Assembly: GCA_021613535.1 (NCBI GenBank)
Contig: CP075496.1
Coordinates: 3,906,001-3,970,000, forward strand
Length of the DNA: 64,000 nucleotides
Reading direction: 5' to 3'
Source: Adineta vaga
Taxonomy: Eukaryota > Rotifera
Part shown: piece by piece, positions 50,328-62,698 of the stretch
Layout of the letters: each line of letters begins with the position of its first letter
Position numbering within the stretch: the stretch's first letter is position 1
Translations under genes and position numbers: made by a program
Notes under the pieces: generated by a model
The model's input: the letters and a program-made list of their open reading frames with translations, nothing else
Database searches by the model: none
What the model was told of the DNA's origin: nothing

Positions 50328-50916
50328 TTAATAGCTTTTTTCAACTTCAGTGAGTGCCGTGTGAGAACCTTGTGGAAAAAGAATTGAAAGTCGTTTTCGA
50401 CGAATTCGCTGTTCTTCTTCATACACCTCATGCAATTGTTTCATTTGTTCCTCGCTAGCACCAAGTACTTTGCCAAGAGCATAGATAGCTTCGATTTCTT
50501 TTGGATGAAGTTCACCATCTGAGCCAGCTGCTCGAAATGCGTCATAAATCATGCTCAATTGGCCATATTTTGCGTGAGCATGGCCATTTTCAAGTGTGAA
50601 AATTTTCAATACATCACTCATGCCTTTTGGTTGATAATTTTGAAGTTGATCGATGTCCTTCTGTGAAACTCCTAACATATAAATATGTTAATCGGTAAAA
50701 GTAAGATAAGAGATACTTACCCGTAGCATTAGCATAACCTGTAATCCAGCGTCGTTCTACATCACTGAGGATTCCATCAGCACTAGCCACTTCTATCATA
50801 GCTGATATGTAATTTAACATCACATTATCTTTAGTTATTATATTGTCAAGATCATAGTTATCTTTGAATACCCAATGTGCTGTAGTCACGACACGGTCAG
50901 TAGAGTTGTTCGCCAT
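50328..50916 (-). CDS. TerB-like two-domain protein
   Basis: Two minus-strand exons (50916-50721, 50671-50328) give 179 residues. The protein has two copies of an alpha-helical TerB-type unit: IEVASADGILSDVERRWITG, then TGVSQKDIDQL, and later FRAAGSDGELHPKEIEAIYA, then LGASEEQMKQL. The acidic DG-x-L-x-x-E pattern is typical of the TerB/DUF533 fold, first known from bacterial tellurite resistance proteins and thought to bind metal ions. A charged C-terminus (YEEEQRIRRKRLSILFPQGS) follows. It has no signal peptide or membrane segment. Its biochemical role in eukaryotes is unknown. A short intron shows it is a resident nuclear gene. It stands alone in a gene-poor island with transposon-like debris on both sides, so horizontal origin is possible but unproved. 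Confidence 0.75.
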
Positions 50917-51475
50917 TTGATTCTATATACGATCGAATATACAAGCTAATTGTCGTGTTATCGAAACCGAATATTTCGAATGAATGCGAACATGATAACG
51001 GTCAGTTTTTTCTCTTTTATTTTTTTTATCTATGGCGATTAACCAAGCGTATCTCTCTGATTGTATCTAACAAAAGATGTAGAAAGAAAGAGAAAAAATA
51101 CTGGATAATATCTATAATCCAGACATACTCAAATCGTTCTAAATATTTACCTCTTGTATTTACATTTTTCTTCAAACACCTGATTTGATGCACAAAAGTA
51201 CGAATAGGTACGAAAAAATATTTGCTTTGTTAAAGGTAAATTTTGTTGCTAGTATGTTCGTCAATGAGTGATCACATGGTTAGCTCATTTATTGTAAAGC
51301 TACAGTGCAAAATATTAACAGTCCCTTTATTCGATTCCCCTCTATACTTTCATCAACACGAACAAGACAAAAGAAAAAGGGAAAACATACGATGCGTACC
51401 AAAAACATAGCAACAAAATCACGAATAAGAAAATATCCATAATATGAATAACGCAATTTTATTTAAAAAAATAAG
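50917..51475. other. intergenic region upstream of the TerB-like gene
   Basis: About 560 bp with no gene. It presumably includes the promoter of the TerB-like gene at its left end. Confidence 0.5.
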
Positions 51476-52060
51476 AAGTTGTCCGCTACAGCTTAAGTAC
51501 AATAAATTAAAAAATATTGAATTTTCTTCAATAAAAGATAATTTCAGTGCTCTTTGATCATATTTTTGACCTTTTTTTGCTATATATTAAATGTTTATCA
51601 TACATCAGTATTATATCTAGTGATGCAAGATGCTGTTATTTTTGATGATTCTAATGGGTGCACCATTAAGAATGATGGGCTCCCTATTTCCTGAATATCT
51701 CCGCGAGTTCTAATTCATTTGATCTGAATTTTTGTTTTGAACGAATCACCATTCAATTCTCTACAAAAGTGAGTATTCTCTGTTGCGTTTGATTAGATCG
51801 GTTTCATTCGTGAAAATGAAAAATGAAGATTTGCAAACGCTCGTGTTTTCTAAGTACTAAAATCGTGATAAATCGACCGAGAACGATTCGAACGAAGGCA
51901 GCCATTCGAAAGGTCAAACATCGATTGGAAAAGCGAAAGTTGGTGTCCTCTCGAAAATTAGTACGTGAAGTGACTATTTCTCAAGATGTTGTTGAAGAAA
52001 GTTGTGCGTCTGGAACTAATCGATTGTCTCAAGACAAGGGAAATTATTCAAGATAATAAA
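51476..52060 (+). mobile_element. probable degraded Tc1/mariner (IS630-type) element, 5' part
   Basis: A frame of 78 codons starting at 51823 ends in a stop at about 52056. Its middle, RPRTIRTKAAIRKVKHRLEK, followed by KLVSSRKLVREVTISQDVVE, resembles the N-terminal helix-turn-helix part of IS630/Tc1/mariner transposases, where a GRPRT-type hook joins two paired DNA-binding units. No DDE catalytic domain follows, so the copy is truncated. Upstream, GTTGTCCGCTACAG at 51478-51491 has the look of a Tc1/mariner terminal repeat, at about the right distance from the start. Limits are uncertain, as I could not pair two ends or find a TA duplication. Confidence 0.4.
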
Positions 52061-52241
52061 AATACTCATTTCTGTGAAAAACTGAACAGTGATTCTTTCA
52101 AAAAGAATTCAAGTCGAATGAATAAGAAGTGGCAGAGTTCATAGATATTATTTGATTGCTATATTTTATATTGTGACATATTATGAATATTTGTTGGTGT
52201 TAGAATATCTAGTTTTTGATATAACTACTGTTTTAATTCTC

Positions 52242-52560
52242 TTATTGGTTAATATATGATCGTTTTTCTTTAATTAGTAATGGAATATTTTTGTGGAATG
52301 GTTGATGCATTTTGTTCATTTGAAATTGATTAGACGATTCATCATCTGTTATTTCATTGTTTAAAGTAATTATTTTATATAAAGATTCTTGTTCATTTGA
52401 TGCATGTTTTTTGGTTTTGATTACTATATCATTATGAAAACTATGGATAGTGTCCTGTTGATGAAACTTATTTAAAATTGTTAAAGTATTCTTGACATCC
52501 GTTTTCGAATCAGTTAGATTAGAATACATCAGACGATGAAACAACTTATGGATATTTGAG
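52242..52560 (-). other. orphan open frame of about 100 codons
   Basis: A minus-strand frame opening after a stop near 52575 and ending at 52242. The sequence (FHRLMYSNLTDSKTDVKNTL, later NEQESLYKIITLNNEITDDE) is polar and protein-like, unlike most chance frames here. The only early ATG is internal (MYSNLTD). A possible acceptor at its start suggests a last exon or a fragment, but I cannot find upstream exons. I do not recognise it; it could be a decayed gene. Confidence 0.25.
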
Positions 52561-53711
52561 CTTTGACAAAATCATCAGTTTTGAGATAGAATGTATTCTA
52601 TTAGAGAATTGTTCTATTTAAGTCGATAAACAATTTTAAGCGTAAACAAGATTTCGCTAAACGTAGATCACAGAAAGAATAAATCGTTTTTTTCTGACAC
52701 ATACAACTTTCAATTGTCCAACAATTGATTATTATCATTGAAATACGTATTTGAAGTTCATCAGATCATAATTCTTTTTCTTTCATTCTTATAGAACACA
52801 TAGAGAATGATTTGTAACAAATAAATGTATTGTTTTCCTATGTAATCAGACAGATTACATCTTCTTGCTCTTGAATTCTTTAAAAGAAAAGTAGTAATTT
52901 ATACTCTCAGATATTTTTGCTTATCTTCTTGCATTCAACTGTTGTTACATCATTGTTCTGTTAGATAGTTGCAAACAAATAAATATTTAATGAAACGAAT
53001 GAAAAGAATGTTGATCACAACTAATATTAGTCATAAATAAAGACTTTCAATGAAATTTCTTTTATTGGAGAATGAAAATTGTTTTTTATCTATCAAAAAG
53101 ATAAGAAACACGAGAACAATTTTACCATGAATTGATTTCATATGATCTGACCTCGTTGACGATTACGTTATTTCTATAAATCTGAAGATTTTTTTATTTA
53201 TTAGTCAACTTAAAAGATAACAGAGATTTAATCGACATATACTTCCTTAAATATTTAAATACTAACTAATATCTATAAAAAAACAGTTTGATTGCCATTT
53301 CATTTTATTAATTTTATTGTTATTCTTGAGAAATGCTTATCAATTTGATAGTTGAAATAATCATCAAAAAGGTTTGACCTTCGTTATGGTGGAGAGATGA
53401 TCTTTATTAGAGTTCTTTTCTTCTTCATTGTTTGTCTGTTAGTATTTGTATGAAGAAATGATCTTGACGAGGAGATGCATAATGAAAAAACGGTTCTATC
53501 TTTTGTAAATGTTGAAAATAGAAATGAATGAAAAGAAAAATACAGAAAGAAAGAGAGCACAACGAGACAAACAAATATAAAGGTACTCTTTAAATCGTTA
53601 TTCGAAGAGTAAAAGATATTAAACGTTTTTGATTACCATTCATAAATCTTTCTGTGTGCATTGGATGATAAAATTCAACAACAGTAAAAGAAACGAAGAC
53701 CTTTTGTAACT
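52561..53711. other. intergenic region, no gene seen
   Basis: About 1.15 kb of AT-rich DNA before the NAALADase gene, with its promoter presumably at the right end. I found no exon or repeat. Confidence 0.5.
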
Positions 53712-56700
53712 ATGATCTTTAAGGTAGAATATCATTAAATTATCTGAATTGAAATCCATTCTACAGATGTGTTTGTTTAGGGTATACTTATTGGTGCAGC
53801 TTTGATCGTTGCGCTTGCATTTGGTCTAGGTATAATTATCGGTCATTTTGCAATAAAAAAGACAGCAACAACTACTACAACATGGAAATATGATCGTCTT
53901 ACACGAGCCGCAGATCCACAAAACTATCAAACATTCATCAATTCGATTCAAGCATCCAATATTGAAAACAATCTAAAGTAAAAAAAATTATATATACATG
54001 CAAAACTATCATTTATTATCATTGTGTAGAGATTTGACTTCTCGTCCTCATATGGCTGGACTCCCTGAAGATTTAGAAAGTGCTGAAGTAATTGAAAAAC
54101 GATGGCTAGACTATGGCCTTCAAGTAACAAAACCTAGATATAATGTTCTGCTTTCTTATCCAGATAACAATAATCCTAATCGGTAAATTATAACTAATGA
54201 ATAAGCAAACGACTATTATTATTTTGTTGCATTCAGAGTGACATTGCAAGTGGTGGTACAGTTATTTTTCAAACAGCTGGTGTCGAACACGTCTATGATC
54301 CAACACAAAATAAAACAGTAAATCCATTTCTTGCGTACACACCTGGTGGAACTGTTTCAAGTGTAAGCTGATCAACGAATATTATCGTCTGATGAGTATC
54401 TAATGTATTTTTCATATAATAGAAAAAATTGTATTATGCTAATTATGGTCGAGTTGAAGATTTTGAGAAATTGTCAGATGAAGTTGGAAAGGCTAATCTA
54501 CAAGGAAGTATTATTATTATTAGATATGGACGTATTTTCCGTGGTGATAAGGTATGTTTTGAATTTAGTGGTTGTTTAAACTATAAACTATTGTCTTCTA
54601 CGTAAGGTTCTGCATGCTCAACAATTTGGAGCTATTGGTGCTATTTTGTATAATGATCCAGCTGATTTTGCACCCTTGGGTACATCACCAGATCAAGTTT
54701 ATGATCAAAAATGGTATATGCCACCAACAGGTACACAACGTGGTTCGACATTTACTGGAAATGGTGATCCTTTGACACCTCTATATCCATCAACAGGTTT
54801 ATAAACGTACAAATGATTAATGATCATGTAGATGAAAATATGTTTGTATTGAATAGATTATATGCATAGAGTGACAGCAGAGAGTCTTAAGACATTACCA
54901 AAGATACCTGCTCAACCCATTGGTTATGGCGAAGCACAAGTAATTCTTCAGTAAGACAGAGAAAGGCGATTGAAATGTTTAGTAAGTAATCGATGTAATG
55001 TTCTGTTGAGATATTTACAAGGAAATCCTGTTGCAAGTGGATGGAGTGGCACATTATCAAATGTAACCTATCGTTATGGTGGAGACCTACTTAATTCAGC
55101 GTAAATTTGATAAGATTTTTAATGATTTGATTATCGATTTATTCTGTTTATTAGTACAATTGAAGTAAAATCATATAATGAACTAGTGTCAAAAAACACG
55201 TACAATGTCATTGGTATAATGCAAGGTGATATTGAACCAGGTATGTATTGTTTACCATAATATTTTGTCAAATGTTATAATTATCGTCTTTTTTTTCTTC
55301 AGATCGTTATGTTGTTATTGGAAATCATCGGTAAGTTAAAATGGAAAGATTTATACATATTTTCTGCTCTTAGAGATCGATATTTTCAAATAATTTCTAA
55401 CGATTATAATAGTATCAATGCGGATTGATGTCCGTTGAAACATTTTTAGAAAATGCTATTTGAGTGCAAAACCGACTTGAATTTTACTCAACTTGTATCG
55501 TACAATCTAAGAAATCTACTTTTTAGTGATGCATGGAGTTTGGGTGCGATCGATCCCACTAGTGGTACAGCTACTCTACTCGAAATTACTCGAGTGCTCG
55601 GTGATATGTACAAAAAAGGTAATATTTCTTGTGTACCTTTTCAAGAGAAATATGAATATCGAGATTTTTTTTGCATAGGATTTCGGCCTCGACGTAGTTT
55701 AATGTTTTGTTCATGGGGTGCTGAAGAATATGCTTTGATTGGATCGCTTGAGTATGTAGAAGTAAGTATTCTTTAGTAACATTTGATAGTTTGACTATTA
55801 TATCTACACTTTATAACATTTTAGGAATATGTTAAAGTGTTAGGTGCTCGTGTCATTTCCTATATAAATTTGGATATAGCTGTTGAAGGTATTCTTGGTT
55901 TTGTCATTTGAATACAAATAATTCTTATGCATATTCTGAAATCAGGAAATTATACAGTCAAAGCAAGAAGTTCACCAATATTATTTGATGTTATTGTCGA
56001 AGCATCGAAAATGGTGATTATTAATCGTATATTAATTGTAAAATATTTTAATCCTAATCTGAATTGTAGGTTTCAAGTGCGTATGATACTCCGACACAAA
56101 CTGTTTACGATAAATGGATGAAAGTACGTCGAAATAATCTAACCAATGAGCCAATGTAAACTTTGAACGACGTTAATTCTCATCATTTATTTTTCTGTGT
56201 ATAGTATAGATAGTGGTCTTGGAGCAGGTAGTGATTTTCTTGGTTTCGATCAACTAGCTGGTTCATCGAATGTTGATATACGATATACATTTAATCCAGT
56301 CGATCATGGAAATTCTGGTTCATATCCACTTTACCATACATCCTATGAAGTTTTTTCAATGGTGAAAAAATTTATTGATCCTGAATTTCTTGTAAATTCT
56401 TTATCTGTTACATTTATGATTTTATTGTACTTTTTACAGGCACACAGGGCAACTGCTCAATTGACAGGTGTCTTAGCATTACTTCTTTCAGAAACACCTG
56501 TTTTACCATTCAATATTATTCGATACACAACTGCTCTTCGGAAAGCAGTGAATAGTCTTCCTCTAAATGATTCTATTATTCTCAGTAAAAAAAACAATCA
56601 TTTTTTTTCGTACTATTACCAACTAAACAAAATATCTGTTTCAGATCCACTATTAACCGCTATTAATGATTTTGAAAAAGCTTCTCAAGATTTTGTTGCA

Positions 56701-57130
56701 CGATCAAAAACAATGGAAACCGAAAAGTAATTTGTTCTTATGTGAAATTTCAAAATGACATACATTCATTATTTTCTTCATCTATATCTTAGTCCGTATG
56801 TTATTCGTGCATATAACGATCAATTATTACAATTAGAACGAGCATTCCTAAATCCATTAGGACAAGGTGGTGACGACTCAGGGATGAAGTATGAAAGAAA
56901 AACAATCTATTCTTCTTTTACTATTCAATGTTATTTCTAATTATTCTAGGCACATTATTTATGCACCAGCTAAAACTAATCAATACGCTGCTGATGGTTT
57001 TCCAGCGATTGTTGATGCAGTTAGTGGTGGTAATTCAACAGAAATTAAACTTGAAATTGCTATTGCAACATATTTTATTCGTGGTGCTATAGCAACTTTA
57101 AAAGAATTCGATAAATTTATTGTCGCATAG
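53712..57130 (+). CDS. glutamate carboxypeptidase II-like peptidase (NAALADase/M28)
   Basis: Type II membrane zinc peptidase of the M28B family, which removes C-terminal glutamate from peptides or folates in mammals. Twenty exons from 53712-53723 to 56950-57130 give 728 residues against 750 in human. The first exon codes only MIFK. A membrane anchor follows ([20 protein letters not shown]), then the PA insert (VNYAR-like [41 protein letters not shown]) and the peptidase domain. All zinc ligands are present: His and Asp in [20 protein letters not shown], Glu pair in [12 protein letters not shown], Asp in [12 protein letters not shown] and His in [11 protein letters not shown]. The dimerisation domain ends [16 protein letters not shown] and [20 protein letters not shown]. 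Exon 4 uses an acceptor at 54237-54238. A poly(A) signal is at 57158-57163. Confidence 0.93.
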
Positions 57131-57924
57131 ACTTCTTTGAAAATTTGTTTGAATCAAAATAAATATTTGAATAGAAGAAAAAGTAATAAAGATATTATCT
57201 TTATCGAAAGACATATCACAAATGAAGATTTTTTTTATTATTTATTCGAAATCGTGGATTTCGTACTGAACTTATCGTTTAACAAACAGATATCTTAGTC
57301 CCTGGAACGAATATATCTAGATATAATCATATACAGTCGATATCGCATAGGTATAGAAGATATTAACAATGGAAGATATATATATATATATATAATCGGT
57401 GTTCGTAATCGGATTTCTTTTCCCTGGATAATAAACATAGTCCGTATGTACATTATCATCTTTGAATCGAGTCCAATATAGATTTAATTCACTCGTAAAC
57501 ATATATTACTATTTTCTATTATTCTACGAATTTTTTTTTATTGTATACATGTTTCGATATATCACGTGACGAGTTAGCGAGAAGAACTAAGACGTAAGAA
57601 CGATAAGTATGTAAGAAAAAAGATAAAAAATAGATTTTCTCTCTCTTATTCGCTCTCTTTTCTCTTATTTTCTCTTACTATAGTCGACGCACGTTATGTT
57701 GTCTACAAAATGGGGGCACGAAGTCGTCATTCAAATGTGTTAAAACAAGAACAGCGAAAGTCCACATCGTATTACCATCATACGCGCCCAGAGCGTTTTT
57801 TTTCATATTAAGTTAACATCCAGCGCAGCAACAGCACTAAATATATAATCAAACGTTATTGTCGTGAACCAACGCGCTTTTATTTATAAATAAATAAACA
57901 AATCAACTAATTATTCAGGTTAAC
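57131..57924. other. intergenic region before the Y-box gene
   Basis: About 790 bp with the NAALADase 3'UTR and the Y-box promoter. It contains a TA run at 57376-57394. No gene called. Confidence 0.5.
57917..57918 (+). promoter_or_regulatory. orphan 3' splice site 6 nt before the Y-box ATG
   Basis: CTAATTATTCAG followed by GTTAACATG: a branch-like CTAAT and a CAG acceptor with no coding exon upstream. Candidate spliced-leader acceptor or end of a 5'UTR intron. Confidence 0.45.
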
Positions 57925-59364
57925 ATGTCAGCAACCGACGTGACAACTAATCCAAGTCAAGGATCAGATCAAAAATCTGATGTTAATCAAATTAAACAAG
58001 ATCAAACTGGATCAGGTACTGATGATCCAAAACAAATCAATGGTAAAAATGTCGTTGGTATGTATTCTTCCTTACGAACAAAAGATAAACCACAAAAAAG
58101 ACAGAATTTTACCTTTTTTTTTCTACTTCGGTTATCATCTATTTGTTCGAGATAGCATTTACAAGTGAAATACAAAAATTCATTGTGTTTTAGCAACAAA
58201 AGTAACTGGTACAGTTAAATGGTTCAATGTTAAAAGCGGTTATGGTTTTATTCATCGGTAATTATGAATACATTTTGAAATTATTCAACTTTGACGATAT
58301 TTCTTTTTTGTATCGTATTGTAGAGAAGATGCCAATGAAGACATTTTCGTTCATCAAACGGCAATTGTTAAGAATAATCCTCAAAAATATTTACGTAGTG
58401 TCGGTGATGATGAAAAAGTTGAATTTGATATCGTTCAAGGTAAATAAGGATGTGTTGTGCATCAGAGATGAATCACCATTTGTTTTTTCTTTCGATTTAG
58501 GTGAAAAAGGTTATGAAGCTGCAAATGTAACAGGTCCTAATGGTGGCAGTGTTCAAGGTTCAAAATATGCAGCTGATCGAAGACAATATAATACATCTGG
58601 TGGTTTTCAAAGAGGACGAGGTAATGGTCGACCTCCATTCCGTGGTGGTCGAGGAGGACCTTTCCGTGGTAATACATTTCTAGTTATCTGCGAAGAAAGA
58701 CTCTCAATCAGACGTTTCATATGCAGGTCCAGGTGGTTTTGGTCAACCATTTGATAACTTTGGCCCACCAATGGGTGGACGCCCATCATTTGGCCGACCA
58801 CCACGCGGTTTCGGTGGTCCAATGATGAGAGGTATGTTAGAATTTAAGGATATTCTTATGTGTATGTTATTTTCTTAGGTCGAGGACGACCACCAATGCG
58901 AGGTGGCTTTGGATACGACGGCGATTTTGGAGGTAGATTTCAGTCATTATTAAGATATAGATGTTGATTATATGTTGATTTTAGGTCGTGGACCACGTAT
59001 CTTTCGTGGCCGTGGCGGTCCAATGATGGGAGGACCAATGGGTCCAGTACCAGGTCCAATGGGTCCATCATTCGGTGGTATGTCATTTTTTCCTTTTATT
59101 TTGACTATGAAAAAAAAATCTTTTTAGGCTTCCGTGGTCGTGGTGGATTCCGTGGTCGTGGCCGAGGCCGTGGTCGTGGCCGTGGTCGATTCTTCCGAGG
59201 AGCTCGTCAAGGCAATAATCGTTCTGATTCAAACGGCAACGATGTAGGTTTTTTTCTTCTCTCTCTCTCTCTCTAATTGTTTTTTTTTATATTCTTGTCT
59301 AAACTTTGTTTTCTTTTTCTAGAATGACGATAACCAAAATGAAGGACAAAATTCAGATCAATGA
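57925..59364 (+). CDS. Y-box protein (cold-shock domain RNA-binding protein)
   Basis: Y-box protein that binds mRNA and single-stranded DNA and controls mRNA packaging and translation. Nine exons (57925-58057, 58194-58257, 58324-58439, 58501-58668, 58727-58831, 58879-58932, 58985-59077, 59128-59243, 59323-59364) give 296 residues. A polar N-terminus leads into a cold-shock domain: [20 protein letters not shown] (RNP1), then DIFVHQTAI (RNP2), ending [20 protein letters not shown]. The C-terminal half is Gly/Arg/Pro-rich (RGG type), with [11 protein letters not shown] near the end, in place of the alternating basic and acidic islands of vertebrate YBX1. Exons 4 to 7 all begin and end in phase 1 at glycine codons, so skipping any of them keeps frame. 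A CT microsatellite follows exon 8. Confidence 0.95.
59259..59274. repeat. (CT)n microsatellite in Y-box intron
   Basis: Eight CT units in the last intron of the Y-box gene. Confidence 0.9.
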
Positions 59365-60096
59365 TCAATGAAAACTATATCACATGAAAAGAAAAATCTT
59401 TGAAAAACAAGATAGATTATTACATACAACCTAAAACAACACCAATAACAAGATAAAAGCATCGTTTTTTCCTATTTTTTGTTTGTTTTCTGTTTTATTC
59501 TTTGAACTTCTCCATTATTTCTGGTCATTATTCTTGTGTTTATGTTTATCTTGTTGGTTTTTCTTTATGTTAAAAACCAAAAACAAAAAAAAAAGAAAAT
59601 TTTGATAAAACATGAAAAACAAGAACTTTTTTATCTTAATAGTCTTCTTATTGCATTTAAGGAGAGAGATTCATTGAACAACGAACATTAATTATCATTA
59701 TTACCATTGAGTTTATGTGATATTTGCTTTTGCTCCTTTGTTTTCTTCTTTGAGATAAATGTCATATGAGGAAAAAGAAAATTTAACTAACAGCAAAAAA
59801 AAACATTCCACTTCTATTTGCTCAATATATAACAAAAAAATACTCATTAACGTCATTTTCTTCTTTTTTTCCCATTAGTTTCTTCGTCTATTATTCTTCG
59901 TATTCACTACTCAATTGGTTCTATGTCATTTCTTTCTTTTTTCTTTCTCTCTCTCACACTCTCTTTCTCTTGTCATTCAATAGTCATTTACTTTACTTGA
60001 ACAATCTAGAAAAAAAACTCATTTCAACATTTTTTCATCTACATTAGACACTTTTATTTTTAAAAATAAACCGGTTATTTTTCTACCTGAAGAAAA
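59365..60096. other. intergenic region, T-rich
   Basis: About 730 bp holding the Y-box 3'UTR and the channel promoter. T- and CT-rich on the plus strand (59860-59970). No gene seen. Confidence 0.5.
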
Positions 60097-61677
60097 ATGC
60101 CTATCGATCGAGCAACAAATCTTGTTGCGCCAGTGATTGATGAAACTGTCCGACGACGATCATTCTATCGTCGATTTGTTCAATTTCTTTTCTCCAATCT
60201 TGGTCTTGTTCTTGTAGTTGTTGCCTATAGTATTGGTGGAGCATTTCTATTCCAGTTACTTGAACAATATATTGAATTACAAAACTGTCAACAAGGAACT
60301 TGTAAGTATACCTTTTCTTCTGTTTGAATTAACATACGATTCATTCACATTGACTCCTGTTTTGAAAAATAGTAACAGAAAATATTTCTATAACAAATAT
60401 CTCTGAAACAAGTTTTAATTATGTTATACTCAATATGGACACAGCAAATGCAAGTACAATGCATAATCAAATAGCTGGATATTTAAAAAATTTTACTGCC
60501 GATGTATTTGAACGTCGAGAAAAATTACGGTATACAGGACAAAATTGTACAGAATCATCGGGTTGGAATTTTCCATCGGCTTTACTCTTTGCTATAACAG
60601 TTATCACATCCATCGGTTATGGTCATATAACACCAGTATCATGGTAAGAAAATGAATGAATAAAGTTTTTTCTCTTATCTATTCGATTGATTAGGGAAGG
60701 ACAAATTACGTGTATTTGTTATGCATTGATTGGTATTCCTATTTTTCTTCTTTGTTTGGCAAATATCAGCTCTGTACTTGGCGATATATTTCGATTTATG
60801 TATTCAGGTTTATTACATTGTTGTTGTTGTGCATGTCGTGCTTATACACGAACACGTCGTCGTCGAATTCGTCGAATGCAAGAGCAAAGAATCAAGAATC
60901 CATCTGGTATTAATTACACAGGTACAGCATCAGCAGATCCAGCGTGGCCTGAATCAACTCGTTCCTATGATGAACAATTAAATGATGATGAAGAGGAAGA
61001 AGAAGATGATATTTGGGATCGAATGGAAAGTCGTGTGCCATTTGGAGCTGTTATTTTAATTATTATTGGTTATATTTGTTTGGGAGCGTTTATGTTTAAT
61101 AAATTCGAAAAATGGACTTTACCACAATCAGTTTATTTTTCATATATTACTTTATCAACAATTGGTTTCGGTGATTTTGTATGTATAGACAAAACAAAAA
61201 GAGCTAAATAGTGTTTTCCTTTAATACTATGATTCAATATATGTATTTTTTTGATAGGTTCCTGGTATAACATCAACTTCAACATCGGGTTTACGTTTTC
61301 TACTTGCTTGTATTTATATTCTTTTTGGTTTGGCAATATTAGCAATGTGTTTTGATTTAATTAAAGAAGGAATTGTTGATAAATTTCGTTGGTTTGCTAA
61401 TAAACTTGGTATTATTGCTGAAGAAGATGATCAAATTGATGAAGATCATACACGATATGCCAATTTTGAATATGATACATCAAGTCAACCAACAATGCAA
61501 TCTGATTCAAGCGAATATAGTATCAAACGTACACGTACAAAAACGAAATCAAGTGATTCATTTAGTGAACCACCAGCTTATGAAAATGACGCATCCGATG
61601 GTCAATGGTTGAAAAATATTCGTGATAAACCTGAAGGAACAAACAATATGATACATAAGAAAAAAGAATTCAAATAA
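60097..61677 (+). CDS. two-pore domain potassium channel (K2P)
   Basis: Background K+ channel that sets resting membrane potential. Four exons (60097-60301, 60373-60643, 60695-61178, 61258-61677) give 459 residues. TM1 is LGLVLVVVAYSIGGAFLFQL. An extracellular cap follows with several N-glycosylation sequons (NIS, NFT, NCT). The first pore has filter TSIGYGHITP, then TM2 (CICYALIGIPIFLLCLA). A cytoplasmic loop has a Cys cluster (CCCCAC), an Arg-rich stretch (RTRRRRIRRMQEQR) and an acidic run. TM3 is AVILIIIGYICLGAFMF. The second pore has STIGFGDFVP, with Phe in place of Tyr as in many K2P second filters. TM4 is IYILFGLAILAMCFDLI. The C-terminal tail is polar with SIKRTRTKTKSS. Subfamily not assigned. 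Confidence 0.95.
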
Positions 61678-62698
61678 ACAATGAAAATTTCAAAAGAAAA
61701 CTAATTTTAGTCTTTAATTATTTATTTCATTTTCTTTCTCTCGCATATTTATTATCTCTTCATGCTTTGTATATTCCTTTACAATTCTTCACAAAGTGCT
61801 TGGAATATAAATTAAATAAATATCTTTTAACTTTTAAGAAAAGTAAACAAATAGTTTTCTTCGAAAAATATTTACTTAATCACATTCTTGTTTTGATTAG
61901 ATTCCAAGAAAAGGAACACTTAACAAGTTTTTGCATTGTGAAAGATCATTTGCTAAACTGTTAAAACACTTAACTAATAACACACATATGTAATGTTACT
62001 CGAATGACATACTTTGACATTTGTAATAGACGTAATTAAACATGTATCGAGAGTTTTCTTTTGAACGTTTGCATGGAAAATATTGACAAATGTCTTACAA
62101 TGATTTTGAAAAAAGTAAATAACAAAATTCACTCACAATAGTCTAATCAAGATGTTATTTGAAAGAAAGCTATAGTTTTAGAAACCTTACGTTTTGATTG
62201 TTCGAAGGTTCTTTCTTGAAAGAACGACAATGGTAGATTACTATTATGAATGCATTCGAGTTCTCAATTCTATAAAATAGTATCTAAATATTTGATCGTG
62301 GTAATTCTGTATTAATCTACATAAGATAAACGTATTTAGAAAGAATGATTATCATTACATCTATCATTAATTCTTGTTTAACTTCAATCAAGAATAATAT
62401 ATAGGTTTGTTGTTTGACTCGAAGTTCTTTACGGTTGACTCATAGCGTCATCTGCTCGTACTCAAGTTTGACTGGTTCTTGATCTCAGTCAAATGAGATA
62501 GATGTTTACATTGTAACTATTTTTTCATTCCTTAATTTGATTGATTGAATACTTTTCGAAGAAATATTGTCTTGTCACATAATATTAATCAGTCGAAGAC
62601 ATATGACTGCTCTGGTTTTTGCTTCACTATAACTATTGATCTTCTCATACGTATGTTTATCATTAAAGATCACGACTGTTCTTGTAGATAATTCAATA
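61678..62698. other. intergenic region, no gene seen
   Basis: About 1 kb after the channel gene. AATAAA at 61815-61820 could be its poly(A) signal. AT-rich with short chance frames only. Confidence 0.5.

Noticed and set aside
62636-62698. Longer N-terminus for the ADCK5-like protein
   Set aside because: The upstream Met is in frame, but the added residues are hydrophobic and dissimilar to an import signal; the Met at 62699 fits better.
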